From assembly GCF_001758225.1 (NCBI RefSeq), contig NZ_MAST01000002.1, positions 102,732 through 166,731 on the forward strand: DNA of 64,000 nucleotides, given 5' to 3'. The number at the start of each line of letters is the position of its first letter. The first letter of the stretch is position 1. Positions 20,654 through 29,196 of this stretch are shown piece by piece. A model generated the notes under the pieces. That model did no database searches, was not told the DNA's origin, and saw nothing but the letters and a program-made list of their open reading frames with translations. The position numbers and the translations under genes are program-made. The DNA comes from Humibacillus sp. DSM 29435. Its GTDB lineage: Bacteria; Actinomycetota; Actinomycetes; Actinomycetales; Dermatophilaceae.

Positions 20654-20963
20654 TGGGGCTCCTTCGCCGGTCGAACCGGCCGTTGTTCGGGCCGCTCACG
20701 GGGGTCGCCCGCTCATCGGCTGTGGGGGGCAGAGGCGCTCGTCGAGGTGACGGCGGGCACGTGCGGGTCCTCCCTTCGCAACTTACCGGAGCATCCCGGG
20801 AATCTCACAATGCGGGACGCCACACGGCCCGTCCCGGATGCCGCTGGGCCCCGTCCCGTACGGAACTGGCCACTCGACCGTGGTCCGTACGGAACTGGCC
20901 ACTCGACCGCGGTGCGGTCTCCCCCAACCAGTCGAGTGGCCAGTTCCGTACGGGGTGGAGGCG
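20654..20963. other. Intergenic region upstream of bkdA with repeat copies
   Basis: 310 bases between the bkdA start and the end of the AAA ATPase gene (both minus strand). No gene found. The distal part holds three copies of a repeat (described separately at 20858-20951); the part next to bkdA (20654-20820) should contain its promoter, but I see no convincing -35/-10 pair or operator. Confidence 0.6.
20858..20951. repeat. Three copies of the TGGCCACTCGAC repeat (two direct, one inverted)
   Basis: The unit begins GTACGGAACTGGCCACTCGA(C). Two direct copies lie at 20858-20878 and 20887-20907; the third, at 20931-20951, is the perfect reverse complement, so either direct copy can pair with it over at least 21 bases. 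This would give alternative hairpins just downstream of the ATPase gene end (20964, minus strand). Confidence 0.92.
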
Positions 20964-22292
20964 TCAACGGCGAGAGCCCCAGTTCCAGGTCGGCGTGGTG
21001 AGCAGGCCCTGGCCCGACACGAAGGTCTCGCCGAGGTCCTTCTCGAGCGTGACGGAGCGGGCGGGGCTGCCCAGCCCGACCGGGCCCCCACCGTCACTGT
21101 CGTCGTCGCCCCCAGCGTCGATGCCGAGCGCCGCGATGAGGGGCGCGGAATGGGACACGACCATGACCTGGCTGCGCTCGGCCGCCGACCGGATCAGGCG
21201 GGCCAGGGGCGCGATGAGGTCGGGGTGCAGCGAGGTCTCGGGCTCGTTGAGCACCATGAGGGGAGGCGGGTCGACGGTGAGGAGGGCCGCGACCCAGATC
21301 AGGTAGCGCAGGGTGCCGTCAGACAGCTCGGCGCTCGAGAGCGGTCGCAGCATGCCGGGCTGGTGCAGGTGTACGTCGAAGCGCCCGTCGGTGACGGCGA
21401 TGTCGAGGATCGCGCCCTGGAACGCGTCGGCCACTGCGGCATCCAGACCCGATCGCCCGTTCTCACGGATCGTCTGGAGCGCGGCCGCGAGGTCGGCGGC
21501 ATCGTCGGCGAGGGCGGGCGTGCGGGTGCCGACCTGCAGGCGGCGGGCGGGCGCATCGGCGTCGACCCGGAAGGCGTCGTAGAAGCGCCACCGCGCGATG
21601 ATCCGGCGAACGGCGAGAAGCTCGGGTGCCCGCTCGGGGTCGGCCAGCTCAGTGAGCATGCTCTGCCATGGGGCGAGGGACCGGGTGAGCTCGCTCCACC
21701 CGCGGGTCGGTCGCCTCCGGTCACGCGCCATCGACCCGGCACCCGGCAGCGGGTCGGACTCCCAGTCGTCGAAGCCGGTCTCGTGGTCGGCCGCCCCACC
21801 GTCGTCGCTGCTCGAGCGCGTCTCGACGACGGACCAGCGGCGCCGCACCAGCACCGAGCCGGGTCGCATGACCGGGCCGGCCCAGACGACCTCCCGTTTG
21901 ATCTCGGGGTCGCGCAGAAAGGCCGACGGCTCCCGAACGGGTTCACTGCCCTGTTGGGGCAGCCCGAGGTCGACGAGGTAGCCGAAGTCGTCGGAGGCGA
22001 AGCCCAACCGGAGGCTGATCGGGCCCTTGCGCACCGTGCCTTGCACGTCGTGGCCCTCGCGCCGGGCGCCGCCGAGAGTGGCGGGTCCGGCCCAGAGCGC
22101 CGACTGCAGCCCACCCTCTCGGGCCAGGGAGGCGATGACGTCGCCGCGACCGCAGCCGGCCAGCAGCCGCAGCGACCGGTAGAGGCTCGACTTGCCGCTG
22201 CCGTTCGCACCCTGAACGACATCGAGGCCGTGCAGCGGAACGACGACCTCACGCAGCGATCGATACCCCGAGACGGCGACACAGGTCAGCAT
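20964..22292 (-). CDS. AAA-family ATPase (SMC/OLD-like, DUF2813/AAA_21 type)
   Basis: 442 residues from ATG 22292 (MLTCVAVSGYRSLREVVVPL). Walker A is GANGSGKSS (about residue 28); Walker B is PLMVLNEPETSLHPDLIAPL near residue 365, preceded by an ABC-signature-like region (LSSAELSDGTLRYL), and the H-loop-like VVSHSAPLIAAL follows. The fold is that of single-chain SMC-like ATPases often annotated as AAA_21. No TOPRIM nuclease domain follows, so it is not a full OLD nuclease. It lies 73 bases downstream of three membrane-protein genes on the same strand and may belong to their transcript. Function unknown. Confidence 0.85.
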   Translation of the reverse strand: MLTCVAVSGYRSLREVVVPLHGLDVVQGANGSGKSSLYRSLRLLAGCGRGDVIASLAREGGLQSALWAGPATLGGARREGHDVQGTVRKGPISLRLGFASDDFGYLVDLGLPQQGSEPVREPSAFLRDPEIKREVVWAGPVMRPGSVLVRRRWSVVETRSSSDDGGAADHETGFDDWESDPLPGAGSMARDRRRPTRGWSELTRSLAPWQSMLTELADPERAPELLAVRRIIARWRFYDAFRVDADAPARRLQVGTRTPALADDAADLAAALQTIRENGRSGLDAAVADAFQGAILDIAVTDGRFDVHLHQPGMLRPLSSAELSDGTLRYLIWVAALLTVDPPPLMVLNEPETSLHPDLIAPLARLIRSAAERSQVMVVSHSAPLIAALGIDAGGDDDSDGGGPVGLGSPARSVTLEKDLGETFVSGQGLLTTPTWNWGSRR

Positions 22293-22365
22293 CGTCTGAC
22301 CGTAGGCCGCCGCACCGACACCATGCGATCCCCGCCCGGCCGCCGATCCATCGGGTACCGGCCGT

Positions 22366-23085
22366 TCAGCCCTGTCTTCGCCGGCCCTGGGCGGGCTCGC
22401 CAACGTCGTCGGAGAGCTCGACCGGAGGCCCCTCGAGAGCGGGGCCCCGCCGAGCACCGGGGGGTTCGGGCACGGTGGCCGCACCGACGGCTCGTCGCAG
22501 CCCGGGCCCGGCCACGGCCACGACCGAGGGCCAGACGCACGACCCGAGTGCCGCCAGCAGCGCGATGGCCGCCGCGACCTCTGCGTGTCCGACGGTGGTC
22601 GTCTCGATCACGGCGCTCGTCGGCGCCGCGTCAGACCACCATTGCGACAGCAGGTAGCCGTAGCGCTCGCCCACCGACCGGGCGCAGACGGCCAGGGCGA
22701 AGGTGGTGGCCACGGCGCCGAGAAGCACGCCGGCCTCCCCTCGGACCAGCAGCCAGCAGAGCGCACCGAGAGCTCCGGCGGTCAGGCCGACGACGATGAT
22801 CGCGAGGGTGATGACGTTGCCCTGCCCGAGACCGGCATCGACGCTCCCGGTCACCGTGACCGACCTGCCCCAGCTCCACGACTCGGTGACCACGTCAGGG
22901 CCCCGGTAGTCGGGGCCGAAAGCGTTCGCTGCTTGCATCGGGAAGGTGAACCGCAGCACGGGCCACACGGTCGTGGGCAGCCAGCACAGCACCCCGAGCA
23001 GGGCGAGAACCCCTGCCGGCGGCCTCCCCTCGACCAGCGGAAAACGGGCGACGCACGCTCGGATCTGCGCAAACACAGCACTCAC
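22366..23085 (-). CDS. Unknown four-helix membrane protein, WSWG family (copy 1)
   Basis: 239 residues if started at GTG 23085, which has GGAGGGG four bases upstream; ATG 23127 would add 14 residues but has no ribosome site. Four hydrophobic segments. The first loop carries ESWSWGRSVTVTGS, GEAGVLLGAV precedes the third helix, and the C-terminal cytoplasmic tail has PPVELSDDVGEP. These motifs match the two upstream genes, so the three are tandem paralogs. I do not recognise the family; no enzyme motif is visible. A small-molecule sensor or a membrane complex is only a guess. Confidence 0.75.
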   Translation of the reverse strand: MSAVFAQIRACVARFPLVEGRPPAGVLALLGVLCWLPTTVWPVLRFTFPMQAANAFGPDYRGPDVVTESWSWGRSVTVTGSVDAGLGQGNVITLAIIVVGLTAGALGALCWLLVRGEAGVLLGAVATTFALAVCARSVGERYGYLLSQWWSDAAPTSAVIETTTVGHAEVAAAIALLAALGSCVWPSVVAVAGPGLRRAVGAATVPEPPGARRGPALEGPPVELSDDVGEPAQGRRRQG

Positions 23086-23191
23086 CAGGCCCCTCCATCG
23101 TGCCAACGCCCCGAGGGCTCTCACCATGGCACAACGACGGGTGTGCCATCAGCAGAATGGAGCTGGTGGCTGAAGCTGCGACAAGACCGCT

Positions 23192-23947
23192 TCAGTCGAG
23201 CTCTCGCGAACGACCCCCCGCGGCGCGCTCATCGTCGGAGAAGCCGACGGAGGGCCGGTCGTCGTGGAGGCGAGCCCTGCCCGGACCGCCGGGCTCCCGC
23301 AGCACTGCGGTGCCCAGCTGCGGAGGCTGCGGGCCGTCGGCCCGCTCCTCGGTCACCCCGGTTCGTCGGCCCACGCCGTAGGTCTGCCACAGCGGGAGCA
23401 GCAGCGGGAGCAACAGCGACCGCGCCGGTCTCCAGAGCATGAGAACGAGGGCGGCCAGCAGCCCGGCGGCCGAACCCAGCTGCAGCCAACCCGACACCTG
23501 TTGCTCGACGAGGTCCAACGCGTTGCCGTCCCCGAACGACCCGGCCTGGCGTTGGCCGATCCACAGGGCCGACGATGCCAGCTGCACGGCAGCCGCGAAG
23601 GCCACGCCGGCGATGCCCAGGGAACGGCCGGTCTCCCCTGCTACCAGGGCCCAGGCGGCCGCTGCCCCGCACCCGAGGGCCAGCGAGCCGACGACCACCA
23701 GCAACCCCATGGTGTTCGACATCTCGAACGTCATGTCGGGGCCTAGGTCGCCGAGCTGGGCGTACTTGCCCCAGCTCCAGATGCCCTGCGCCAACGGGGG
23801 CAGGGGAGGACTGTTGAGCGTGACATCGTCGGGCACGCCGTAGGTGATCACGAGCGCGGGCCAGAAGATGGCCGGCCAGGCCAGCACCAGTCCCACGGTG
23901 GCCAGCAGGGCGCCGGGCCAGCGCCCAGGAACGAGGCTGGGCCTCAT
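23192..23947 (-). CDS. Unknown four-helix membrane protein, WSWG family (copy 2)
   Basis: 251 residues from ATG 23947, whose bases overlap the stop of the preceding gene (ATGA). Four hydrophobic segments (about 13-35, 80-101, 109-127, 153-172), first-loop motif GIWSWGKYAQLG, GETGRSLGIAG before helix 3 and a tail with RPSVGFSDDERAAG. Same architecture as copies 1 and 3. No recognised function. Confidence 0.75.
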   Translation of the reverse strand: MRPSLVPGRWPGALLATVGLVLAWPAIFWPALVITYGVPDDVTLNSPPLPPLAQGIWSWGKYAQLGDLGPDMTFEMSNTMGLLVVVGSLALGCGAAAAWALVAGETGRSLGIAGVAFAAAVQLASSALWIGQRQAGSFGDGNALDLVEQQVSGWLQLGSAAGLLAALVLMLWRPARSLLLPLLLPLWQTYGVGRRTGVTEERADGPQPPQLGTAVLREPGGPGRARLHDDRPSVGFSDDERAAGGRSRELD

Positions 23948-24672
23948 GCCGGCGGCTCGAAACGGTGATCGGGTCGGTGGTCGGGTCGTTCTGCTGGCTT
24001 GGGAACCTCGTCGCTGAAGCCGGTGGGTGGGCCGGCCAGTGGGGCGCGACCCGTTCCAGGGGTCGTGCCGTCGTGCCCCTCCCGGATGCCGCTGGGCTCG
24101 GTCAGCATGGGCCCGGAACCGAGAGCCAGCGCCAGCATTCCCGCCAGCGCGAGCAGCAGCAGCACAGCCGCGATCGTCTCGGTCACTGCCGCCGCCTGCA
24201 GGTAGGAGCGCACGTCGAGCGCCGTGTTCGCGTAGGCGTCGACCTGTGTGTCGCCCAGGCGCTCGGCCACCGAGGTCAGCACGCGGACCGTGGCGACGGT
24301 CAGCCCCAGCACGCCGAGGAGGGCACCGGCCCGGCCGGGGCGCCAAGCCCACCAGAGCACGGCGAGCAGACCGAGAGCGAGACTCAGCACGAAGAGCACG
24401 AGACCCGGCGCGTTCGGGAAGGCTCTCTCGAACGAGTCGCCAGATCGCACGACGACCTGCCCCCAGCTCCACGACGACTGGTCGCTGATGACCGAACCGC
24501 GCCCGGGGTCGGAGATCACCAACCGCGAGGTGGCCGACCCGATCGAGGGCACGGTCAGCGCCAGGCCCAGCACGGCAACCGCCACGACCGTCAGCTGCGC
24601 CACCGACACAGGGCGGCCGAGCACAACCGCCGACGAGCCGAGCGCGGACCTGAGAGAGCGTGACCCGGTCAT
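23944..24672 (-). CDS. Unknown four-helix membrane protein, WSWG family (copy 3)
   Basis: 242 residues from ATG 24672, starting 7 bases after the hisC-like stop, so probably co-transcribed with it. Four hydrophobic segments; first-loop motif SSWSWGQVVVRSGDSF, RPGRAGALLGVLGL before helix 3, and a tail with PPTGFSDEVPKPAERP. It is the first of the three paralogs in the order of transcription and the most typical. Function unknown. Confidence 0.75.
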   Translation of the reverse strand: MTGSRSLRSALGSSAVVLGRPVSVAQLTVVAVAVLGLALTVPSIGSATSRLVISDPGRGSVISDQSSWSWGQVVVRSGDSFERAFPNAPGLVLFVLSLALGLLAVLWWAWRPGRAGALLGVLGLTVATVRVLTSVAERLGDTQVDAYANTALDVRSYLQAAAVTETIAAVLLLLALAGMLALALGSGPMLTEPSGIREGHDGTTPGTGRAPLAGPPTGFSDEVPKPAERPDHRPDHRFEPPA

Positions 24673-24679
24673 GGTCGGG

Positions 24680-25768
24680 TCAGCGCGCGCCGAAGGACTC
24701 GGCAACCTCGAGAAGCCTGGAGTTGCCCTCGGTCTCGCCGATGGTGACGCGCACCCCGTCGTCGCCGTAGCGGCGCACCATGATGCCGGCCTCCTCACAG
24801 GCACGGGCGAAGTCGGCCGACTCGGTACCGAGAGGGAAGAAGACGAAGTTCGCGTCGGACGCCGGCAGCTTCCAGCCCTGGTCGTCGAGGGCCTGGGTGA
24901 CCCGGTCACGCTCGGCCACCAGCGACTCGACCCGGTCGTTCAGCTCGGCGAAGGCGTCAAGAGAGGCGATGGCCGCCACCTGGGCGATCGAGCTCACCCC
25001 GAACGGGGTCGCCGTCTTGCGCAACGCGGCGGCGACCGGGGGGTGGGCCACCGCGTAGCCCACCCGCAGGCCGGCCAGGCCGTAGGCCTTGGAGAAGGTA
25101 CGCAGCACGACGACGTTGGGGTGCTCGCGCCACAGCTCGAGGCCCTTGACGGCATCCGGGTCGCGCACGAACTCGACGTAGGCCTCGTCGACGACGACGA
25201 TGACGTCATCGGGCACCCGGTCGAGAAAGCGGGTGAGCTCGGAGGTGTGCACGCACGGGCCGGTCGGGTTGTTGGGGGTGCACACGAGCACGACCCGGGT
25301 GCGGTCGTTCACGGCTGCGGCCATCGCGTCGAGGCGGTGCCGCTGCTGCTCGTCGAGCCCGACCATGACGGGCTTGGCGCCCGCCAGCTGGGTGACGATC
25401 GGGTAGGCCTCGAACGAGCGCCAGGCGAAGACCACCTCGTCGCCCTCGTCGCAGGCCGCTGCCACGATCTGGGCCAGCACGGCGACCGAGCCGGTGCCGA
25501 AGGCCAGGCACTCGGGCGGCACGTCGAGCGCCGTCGACAGCCGTTCGGTGAGGGCCGTGACCGCCATGTCGGGGTAGCGGTTGACGGTGGTCGCCCCCTG
25601 CTCGATGGCGCTGAGCACCGATGGCAAGGGACCGTAGGGGTTCTCGTTCGAGCTGAGCTTGTAGGCCGTCACCCCCGCGGGAGCCGCGGCGGGCTTGCCC
25701 GGCACGTAGTCGGGCAGCTGCGACAGCACGTGGCGAAGGCGTACCGGGTTGTCCGTGGGCTCACTCAT
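24680..25768 (-). CDS. hisC: Histidinol-phosphate / aromatic aminotransferase
   Basis: 362 residues, class I/II PLP-dependent aminotransferase. The PLP lysine is K227 in [33 protein letters not shown] and DEAYVEF are the usual substrate- and cofactor-binding stretches. Orthologs isolated from the his operon in actinobacteria are annotated either HisC2 or phenylalanine aminotransferase (Pat); the neighbours here are not histidine genes, so the aromatic role is equally likely. ATG 25768 has only a weak ribosome site. First gene of the probable unit with three WSWG membrane proteins. Confidence 0.88.
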   Translation of the reverse strand: MSEPTDNPVRLRHVLSQLPDYVPGKPAAAPAGVTAYKLSSNENPYGPLPSVLSAIEQGATTVNRYPDMAVTALTERLSTALDVPPECLAFGTGSVAVLAQIVAAACDEGDEVVFAWRSFEAYPIVTQLAGAKPVMVGLDEQQRHRLDAMAAAVNDRTRVVLVCTPNNPTGPCVHTSELTRFLDRVPDDVIVVVDEAYVEFVRDPDAVKGLELWREHPNVVVLRTFSKAYGLAGLRVGYAVAHPPVAAALRKTATPFGVSSIAQVAAIASLDAFAELNDRVESLVAERDRVTQALDDQGWKLPASDANFVFFPLGTESADFARACEEAGIMVRRYGDDGVRVTIGETEGNSRLLEVAESFGAR

Positions 25769-25836
25769 CTCGTCGTCAGGGGTGGCGCGGCCCCGCGGCC
25801 AGGCACCCCTCCCCCTCTCCGCTCGTTCTCGTGCTC

Positions 25837-25869
25837 ATGGTGGTGGTGGTGGTGGTGGTTGTTGTTGTC
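25837..25869. repeat. Trinucleotide repeat upstream of hisC-like gene
   Basis: On the plus strand a run of about seven GGT/TGG trinucleotides passes into TTG/TTGTTG. On the minus strand (gene direction) it reads ACAAC... then CCACCACC..., 70-100 bases before the hisC-like ATG. Such runs are prone to slippage. Confidence 0.9.
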
Positions 25870-25942
25870 GTCAAGGAGACCGAACTTACGGCCCGGCTGA
25901 CCGAAGGGGAAGCGGGCCCGGGTTCACGCCACCGCGACACCG

Positions 25943-26716
25943 TCAGGCGACGAGTCGCAGAGCCCAGGCGCTCAAGCACATCAGGCCCACCAGGCCTGGC
26001 CCGAGGATGAGGGCGAGCACGGGCGAGGGGGATGCCGTAGACCTCGCACCGGAGGGGGCGGCCGGGTTCACCAGCTCGTCCTGCGGCTGGCGCCACATGA
26101 TCACGACCTCGGCCAGCAGGGCCGCGAGGCCCACCGCTGCCACGACCCCCACCGGCAGCGTGGTCACCACTGCGGGCAGCGCCAGCAGAGCGCCGACGAA
26201 GACCGCGATGAGCACCGGGGCGATGAGCAGGGCCGCCCACCGGTGGTCGACGAGAAAGGTGAGCACCGCCCGCGAGGCGGTGAACAACACGACGCAGAGC
26301 GCGGCGAGCAGGGCCACCATGACGAGGTCGCCGACCGAGACCGACACCGCTCGCCCATCGAGCCAGTCGCCGAGCGCGCGCGGGACCAGGGCGATCGCGA
26401 CCAGACCGAGCACCGACCCGAAGATCGTTCTGGAGTCGATGGTGACGGCGTCGCGGCCCTGCACCTCGGCGACCTGCCGGGCGTACTCGCGGGCGTCGCC
26501 GAAGGCTGCAACGGCCGTCTCGCCGGACTCGGCCACATGCGACTCGACGGTGGCCAGGGCGTCTCCGATCTGCTCGCCGGTCACGCCCAGCAGCCGCTGC
26601 TCGATGACGAAGGTCTCGGCCCAGGCGGGGTCGACGTGCGGAGCCAGGACGCCCAGGGCGGTGCTTCGCGACGTCGCCCGCTGTGGGGCCTGAGCTCGGT
26701 CGGTCGTCTCGTTCAT
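25943..26716 (-). CDS. HAAS-domain membrane protein, partner of PadR regulator
   Basis: 257 residues. A soluble helical N-terminus (about residues 25-90: DPAWAETFVIEQRLLGVTGEQIGDALATVESH) resembles the HAAS domain found in membrane proteins encoded with PadR regulators; six or so hydrophobic segments follow (about 105-220 and 235-255). The ATG overlaps the stop of the upstream padR gene (ATGA), so the two are co-translated. The likely role is a membrane partner in a PadR-HAAS sensing unit; its signal is unknown. Confidence 0.75.
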   Translation of the reverse strand: MNETTDRAQAPQRATSRSTALGVLAPHVDPAWAETFVIEQRLLGVTGEQIGDALATVESHVAESGETAVAAFGDAREYARQVAEVQGRDAVTIDSRTIFGSVLGLVAIALVPRALGDWLDGRAVSVSVGDLVMVALLAALCVVLFTASRAVLTFLVDHRWAALLIAPVLIAVFVGALLALPAVVTTLPVGVVAAVGLAALLAEVVIMWRQPQDELVNPAAPSGARSTASPSPVLALILGPGLVGLMCLSAWALRLVA

Positions 26717-27066
26717 CGGTGTTCCCCTCGAGCGAGCGCGCCGTCGGTCAGCGCGCGGGTGGTGGTGCTGAACTGCGCCCAGTGCTCGGCGAGCGACCGG
26801 GCGTGCTGGCGGCCCTGCGCGGTGAGGGCGAAGAACTTCCGCCCCGGCCCCGCGTCACCGGGCCGCCATTCGACCTCAACCTGCCCGGACTGCTCGAGCC
26901 GGCCCAGGAGGGGGTAGAGCGTGCCGCCCTTCACCTCGCCGAGCCCGGCCGCAGCGAGCGACTGGGTCAGGGCGTAGCCGTAGCTCGGGCCGTCGAGCAG
27001 GATTCGCAGCACGCAGACCTCGAGCACGCCCCGCAGCCATTCGCTGGGCCAGGTCTGGGTGCTCAT
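26713..27066 (-). CDS. Short PadR-family regulator
   Basis: 117 residues from ATG 27066. Compact PadR fold: LRGVLEVCVLRILLDGPSYGYAL, then the wing-like GGTLYPLLGRLEQSGQVEVEW and a final helix. No long C-terminal extension, unlike the PadR at 6652. Its promoter is so close to the ATG that the transcript should be leaderless. Likely controls its own unit with the HAAS-domain gene. Confidence 0.9.
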   Translation of the reverse strand: MSTQTWPSEWLRGVLEVCVLRILLDGPSYGYALTQSLAAAGLGEVKGGTLYPLLGRLEQSGQVEVEWRPGDAGPGRKFFALTAQGRQHARSLAEHWAQFSTTTRALTDGALARGEHR

Positions 27067-27067
27067 G

Positions 27068-27106
27068 ACTAGATTGTTTACCTTACTAGTCAAATATGTC
27101 AACTAG
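27068..27106 (-). promoter_or_regulatory. Promoter of padR-HAAS unit with three ACTAG boxes
   Basis: Minus strand: TTGACA (27102-27097), 16-base spacer, TAAACA (27080-27075), eight bases to the ATG at 27066. The pentamer ACTAG (plus strand) occurs at 27068-27072, 27085-27089 and 27102-27106, spaced exactly 17 bases, straddling both promoter elements. Good candidate for cooperative PadR binding and autorepression. Confidence 0.65.
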
Positions 27107-27261
27107 TTTGCCGGCAAAGATCCCGGTGCCGGCCGTCTCACGAACCGGGCGCCTCGCTGGGCGAGAACCTGACGGCATCCGGGCGAGTGGCTAGGCTCGC
27201 AGCGTCGCGCCATGGCCGTCTCGACACCGTCAGCTCGCCAACCCACTGAAAGAACGTCGCA

Positions 27262-28332
27262 ATGCGCATCGGCATCCTCACCGGGGGCGGTGACTGCCCC
27301 GGGCTCAACGCCGTCCTTCGGGGCGCCGTCCGCGCCTCCGAGGTCACCTACGACAGCACGGTCATCGGCTTTCGCAACGCCTGGGCGGGGGTGATGCAAG
27401 ACGACTACGAGACCCTCGACGTCGACCGCTGCCGCGGCATCCTGCCTCTCGGCGGCACCATCCTCGGCACCAGCCGCGACCAGCCCTTCGCCCATGAAGA
27501 CGGCCTCAAACGGGTGCGCAAGGCCTACGACCGGCACGGGCTCGACGCGATCATCGCGATCGGCGGTGAAGGCTCGATGCACGTGGTGAGCCGACTGCAC
27601 GAGAACGGCTTCCCGGTCATCGGCGTGCCCAAGACGATCGACAACGACATCAGCCTCACCGAGATGACGTTCGGGTTCCAGACGGCCGTGCAGATCTGCA
27701 CCGACGCCATCGACCGCCTGCACACCACGGCCGAGTCCCACCACCGGGTGCTCGTGGTGGAGGTGATGGGCCGGCACGTCGGGCACATCGCGATCTGGTC
27801 GGGCCTCGCGGGGGGCGCAGCGATCACCCTGACGCCGGAGGAGCCGTTCGACATCGACGAGCTGTGCGAGCGCATCGTCGGCCGGCACCGCAAGGGACGC
27901 TTCGCCACCATCATCGTCGTCGCCGAGGGCGCCCTGCCCAAGCCCGGCGGGTTCGAGATCCCCGAGCCCGACATCGACATCTACGGCCACAAGATCCTCG
28001 GCGGGATCGGCTCGATCCTCGCCCGCGAGATCCAGGGACGCACCGGCATCGAGAGCCGCATGACCGCGCTCGGCCACATCCAGCGCGGTGGCTCCCCCGT
28101 CGCCTTCGACCGGGTGCTCGGCACCCGGTTCGGGGTCGCTGCCGTCGAAGCGGCCCTCGAGAGCGACTGGGGCCAGATGGTCGCCCTGCGGAGCGGACGC
28201 ATCGAACGCGTCGCCGTCGCCGACGCGGTCGGTTCGCTGAAGATGGTCGACCCCGACCTGCTGCGCCTCAACGCCATGTTCCAGCCGCGGATCCCAGGTG
28301 ACGAGCATCCCGGTCTACCCGTGGAAGACTGA
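27262..28332 (+). CDS. pfkA: 6-phosphofructokinase
   Basis: 356 residues. N-terminal GILTGGGDCPGLNAVLRG binds nucleotide; GGEGS (101-105) and PKTIDNDI (123-130) form the active site with the catalytic aspartates. Position 104 is Gly, as in ATP-using enzymes, and 124 is Lys, a combination known in actinobacterial ATP-PFKs (pure PPi-PFKs carry Asp104/Lys124). It therefore most likely uses ATP. GAAAG upstream supports ATG 27262. Confidence 0.93.
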   Translation: MRIGILTGGGDCPGLNAVLRGAVRASEVTYDSTVIGFRNAWAGVMQDDYETLDVDRCRGILPLGGTILGTSRDQPFAHEDGLKRVRKAYDRHGLDAIIAIGGEGSMHVVSRLHENGFPVIGVPKTIDNDISLTEMTFGFQTAVQICTDAIDRLHTTAESHHRVLVVEVMGRHVGHIAIWSGLAGGAAITLTPEEPFDIDELCERIVGRHRKGRFATIIVVAEGALPKPGGFEIPEPDIDIYGHKILGGIGSILAREIQGRTGIESRMTALGHIQRGGSPVAFDRVLGTRFGVAAVEAALESDWGQMVALRSGRIERVAVADAVGSLKMVDPDLLRLNAMFQPRIPGDEHPGLPVED

Positions 28333-28336
28333 CGCC

Positions 28337-28717
28337 ATGCTGGTCAACTTCGCCATCAAGACCGTCATCAACGGCCTCGCCCTGTGGGTCGCGGCCTGGG
28401 CGGTGCCCGGCATCACCTTCGGTGAGGGCGATGCCGGCAAGGTGATCGGCACGGTGGCGCTCGTCGCCGTCATCTTCGGACTGGTGAACTCACTGGTGCG
28501 ACCGATCACCCAGCTGGTGACGCTGCCGCTCATCATCTTGACCCTGGGCCTGTTCGTGTTCATCGTCAACGCGCTCATGCTCCAGCTCACGTCGTGGCTC
28601 GCCGATCAGTTCAACCTCGCGTTCCACGTTCAGCACTTCTTCTGGGATGCCGTGTTCGGCGCTCTCATCATCACGTTCGTCTCGATGCTGCTGGGCTTCC
28701 TCAAGACCGACGACTGA
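28337..28717 (+). CDS. Phage-holin-family (YvlD-like) four-helix membrane protein
   Basis: 126 residues with four hydrophobic segments (about 1-20, 36-52, 57-80, 98-123) and the family's NSLVRPITQLVTLPLIILTLGLF. Despite the family name these are chromosomal proteins of the Mycobacterium/Bacillus YvlD type, not holins. GGAAG precedes ATG 28337 by nine bases; it starts four bases after the pfkA stop, so both may be one unit. Confidence 0.8.
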   Translation: MLVNFAIKTVINGLALWVAAWAVPGITFGEGDAGKVIGTVALVAVIFGLVNSLVRPITQLVTLPLIILTLGLFVFIVNALMLQLTSWLADQFNLAFHVQHFFWDAVFGALIITFVSMLLGFLKTDD

Positions 28718-28731
28718 GCGCCCGGCTCGGC

Positions 28732-29196
28732 TCAGACGCCGGCGGCAGCGGCGAGTGACTGCTCGTAGCGGTCGCGGGCAAAGGTGAACGGCCCCAACCG
28801 GCGCAGGTCCCAGTCGCGGTGCCCGGTGCGGAAGCGGTGCCAGCTGACGGTGACCGGGGTGAGCACCACCTCCGCGGTCAGGGGCCAGCAGCCGGCAATA
28901 CCGCAGGTGCAGCCGAGCAGCACCGTGTCGCCGTCTCCGAACCACACCTCCTCCGGGTGGCCGAGAAAATGGCGGCCGCCCTCGGCCACGAGCCGGGCAG
29001 GCAGACCGGCGTACTGCCCGGCAAGCTGAGGCGACCCCTCGTCGCTGGCCTGCTGTCGCTCGACCTGCGCCGCCAGCTCTTCGAGACGACGGCCGTTGAC
29101 CAGGATCGCGACCGAGGGTCGGTCGCCCACACCGAGGCTCTGCACCTCGACCGAGAACACCACCTCGTCGAGGCCACCGGCGCGCCTGTTTCCCAT
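28732..29196 (-). CDS. Conserved hypothetical protein with CxCGxxGC motif
   Basis: 154 residues, soluble. It contains CTCGIAGCWPL (about residues 95-105), a cysteine pair/triad of the kind seen in small uncharacterised proteins of actinobacteria and proteobacteria; it could bind a metal. No helix-turn-helix and no membrane segment. Convergent with the small four-helix gene. Function unknown. Confidence 0.6.
   Translation of the reverse strand: MGNRRAGGLDEVVFSVEVQSLGVGDRPSVAILVNGRRLEELAAQVERQQASDEGSPQLAGQYAGLPARLVAEGGRHFLGHPEEVWFGDGDTVLLGCTCGIAGCWPLTAEVVLTPVTVSWHRFRTGHRDWDLRRLGPFTFARDRYEQSLAAAAGV

Noticed and set aside
20964..22292. OLD-family nuclease
   Set aside because: The ATPase region is present but there is no TOPRIM domain after the Walker B motif; the protein ends shortly after the H-loop region.
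28337..28717. Possible phage holin and hence a prophage remnant
   Set aside because: The family name is historical; the protein is a YvlD-like chromosomal membrane protein and no other phage gene, integrase or attachment site is nearby.
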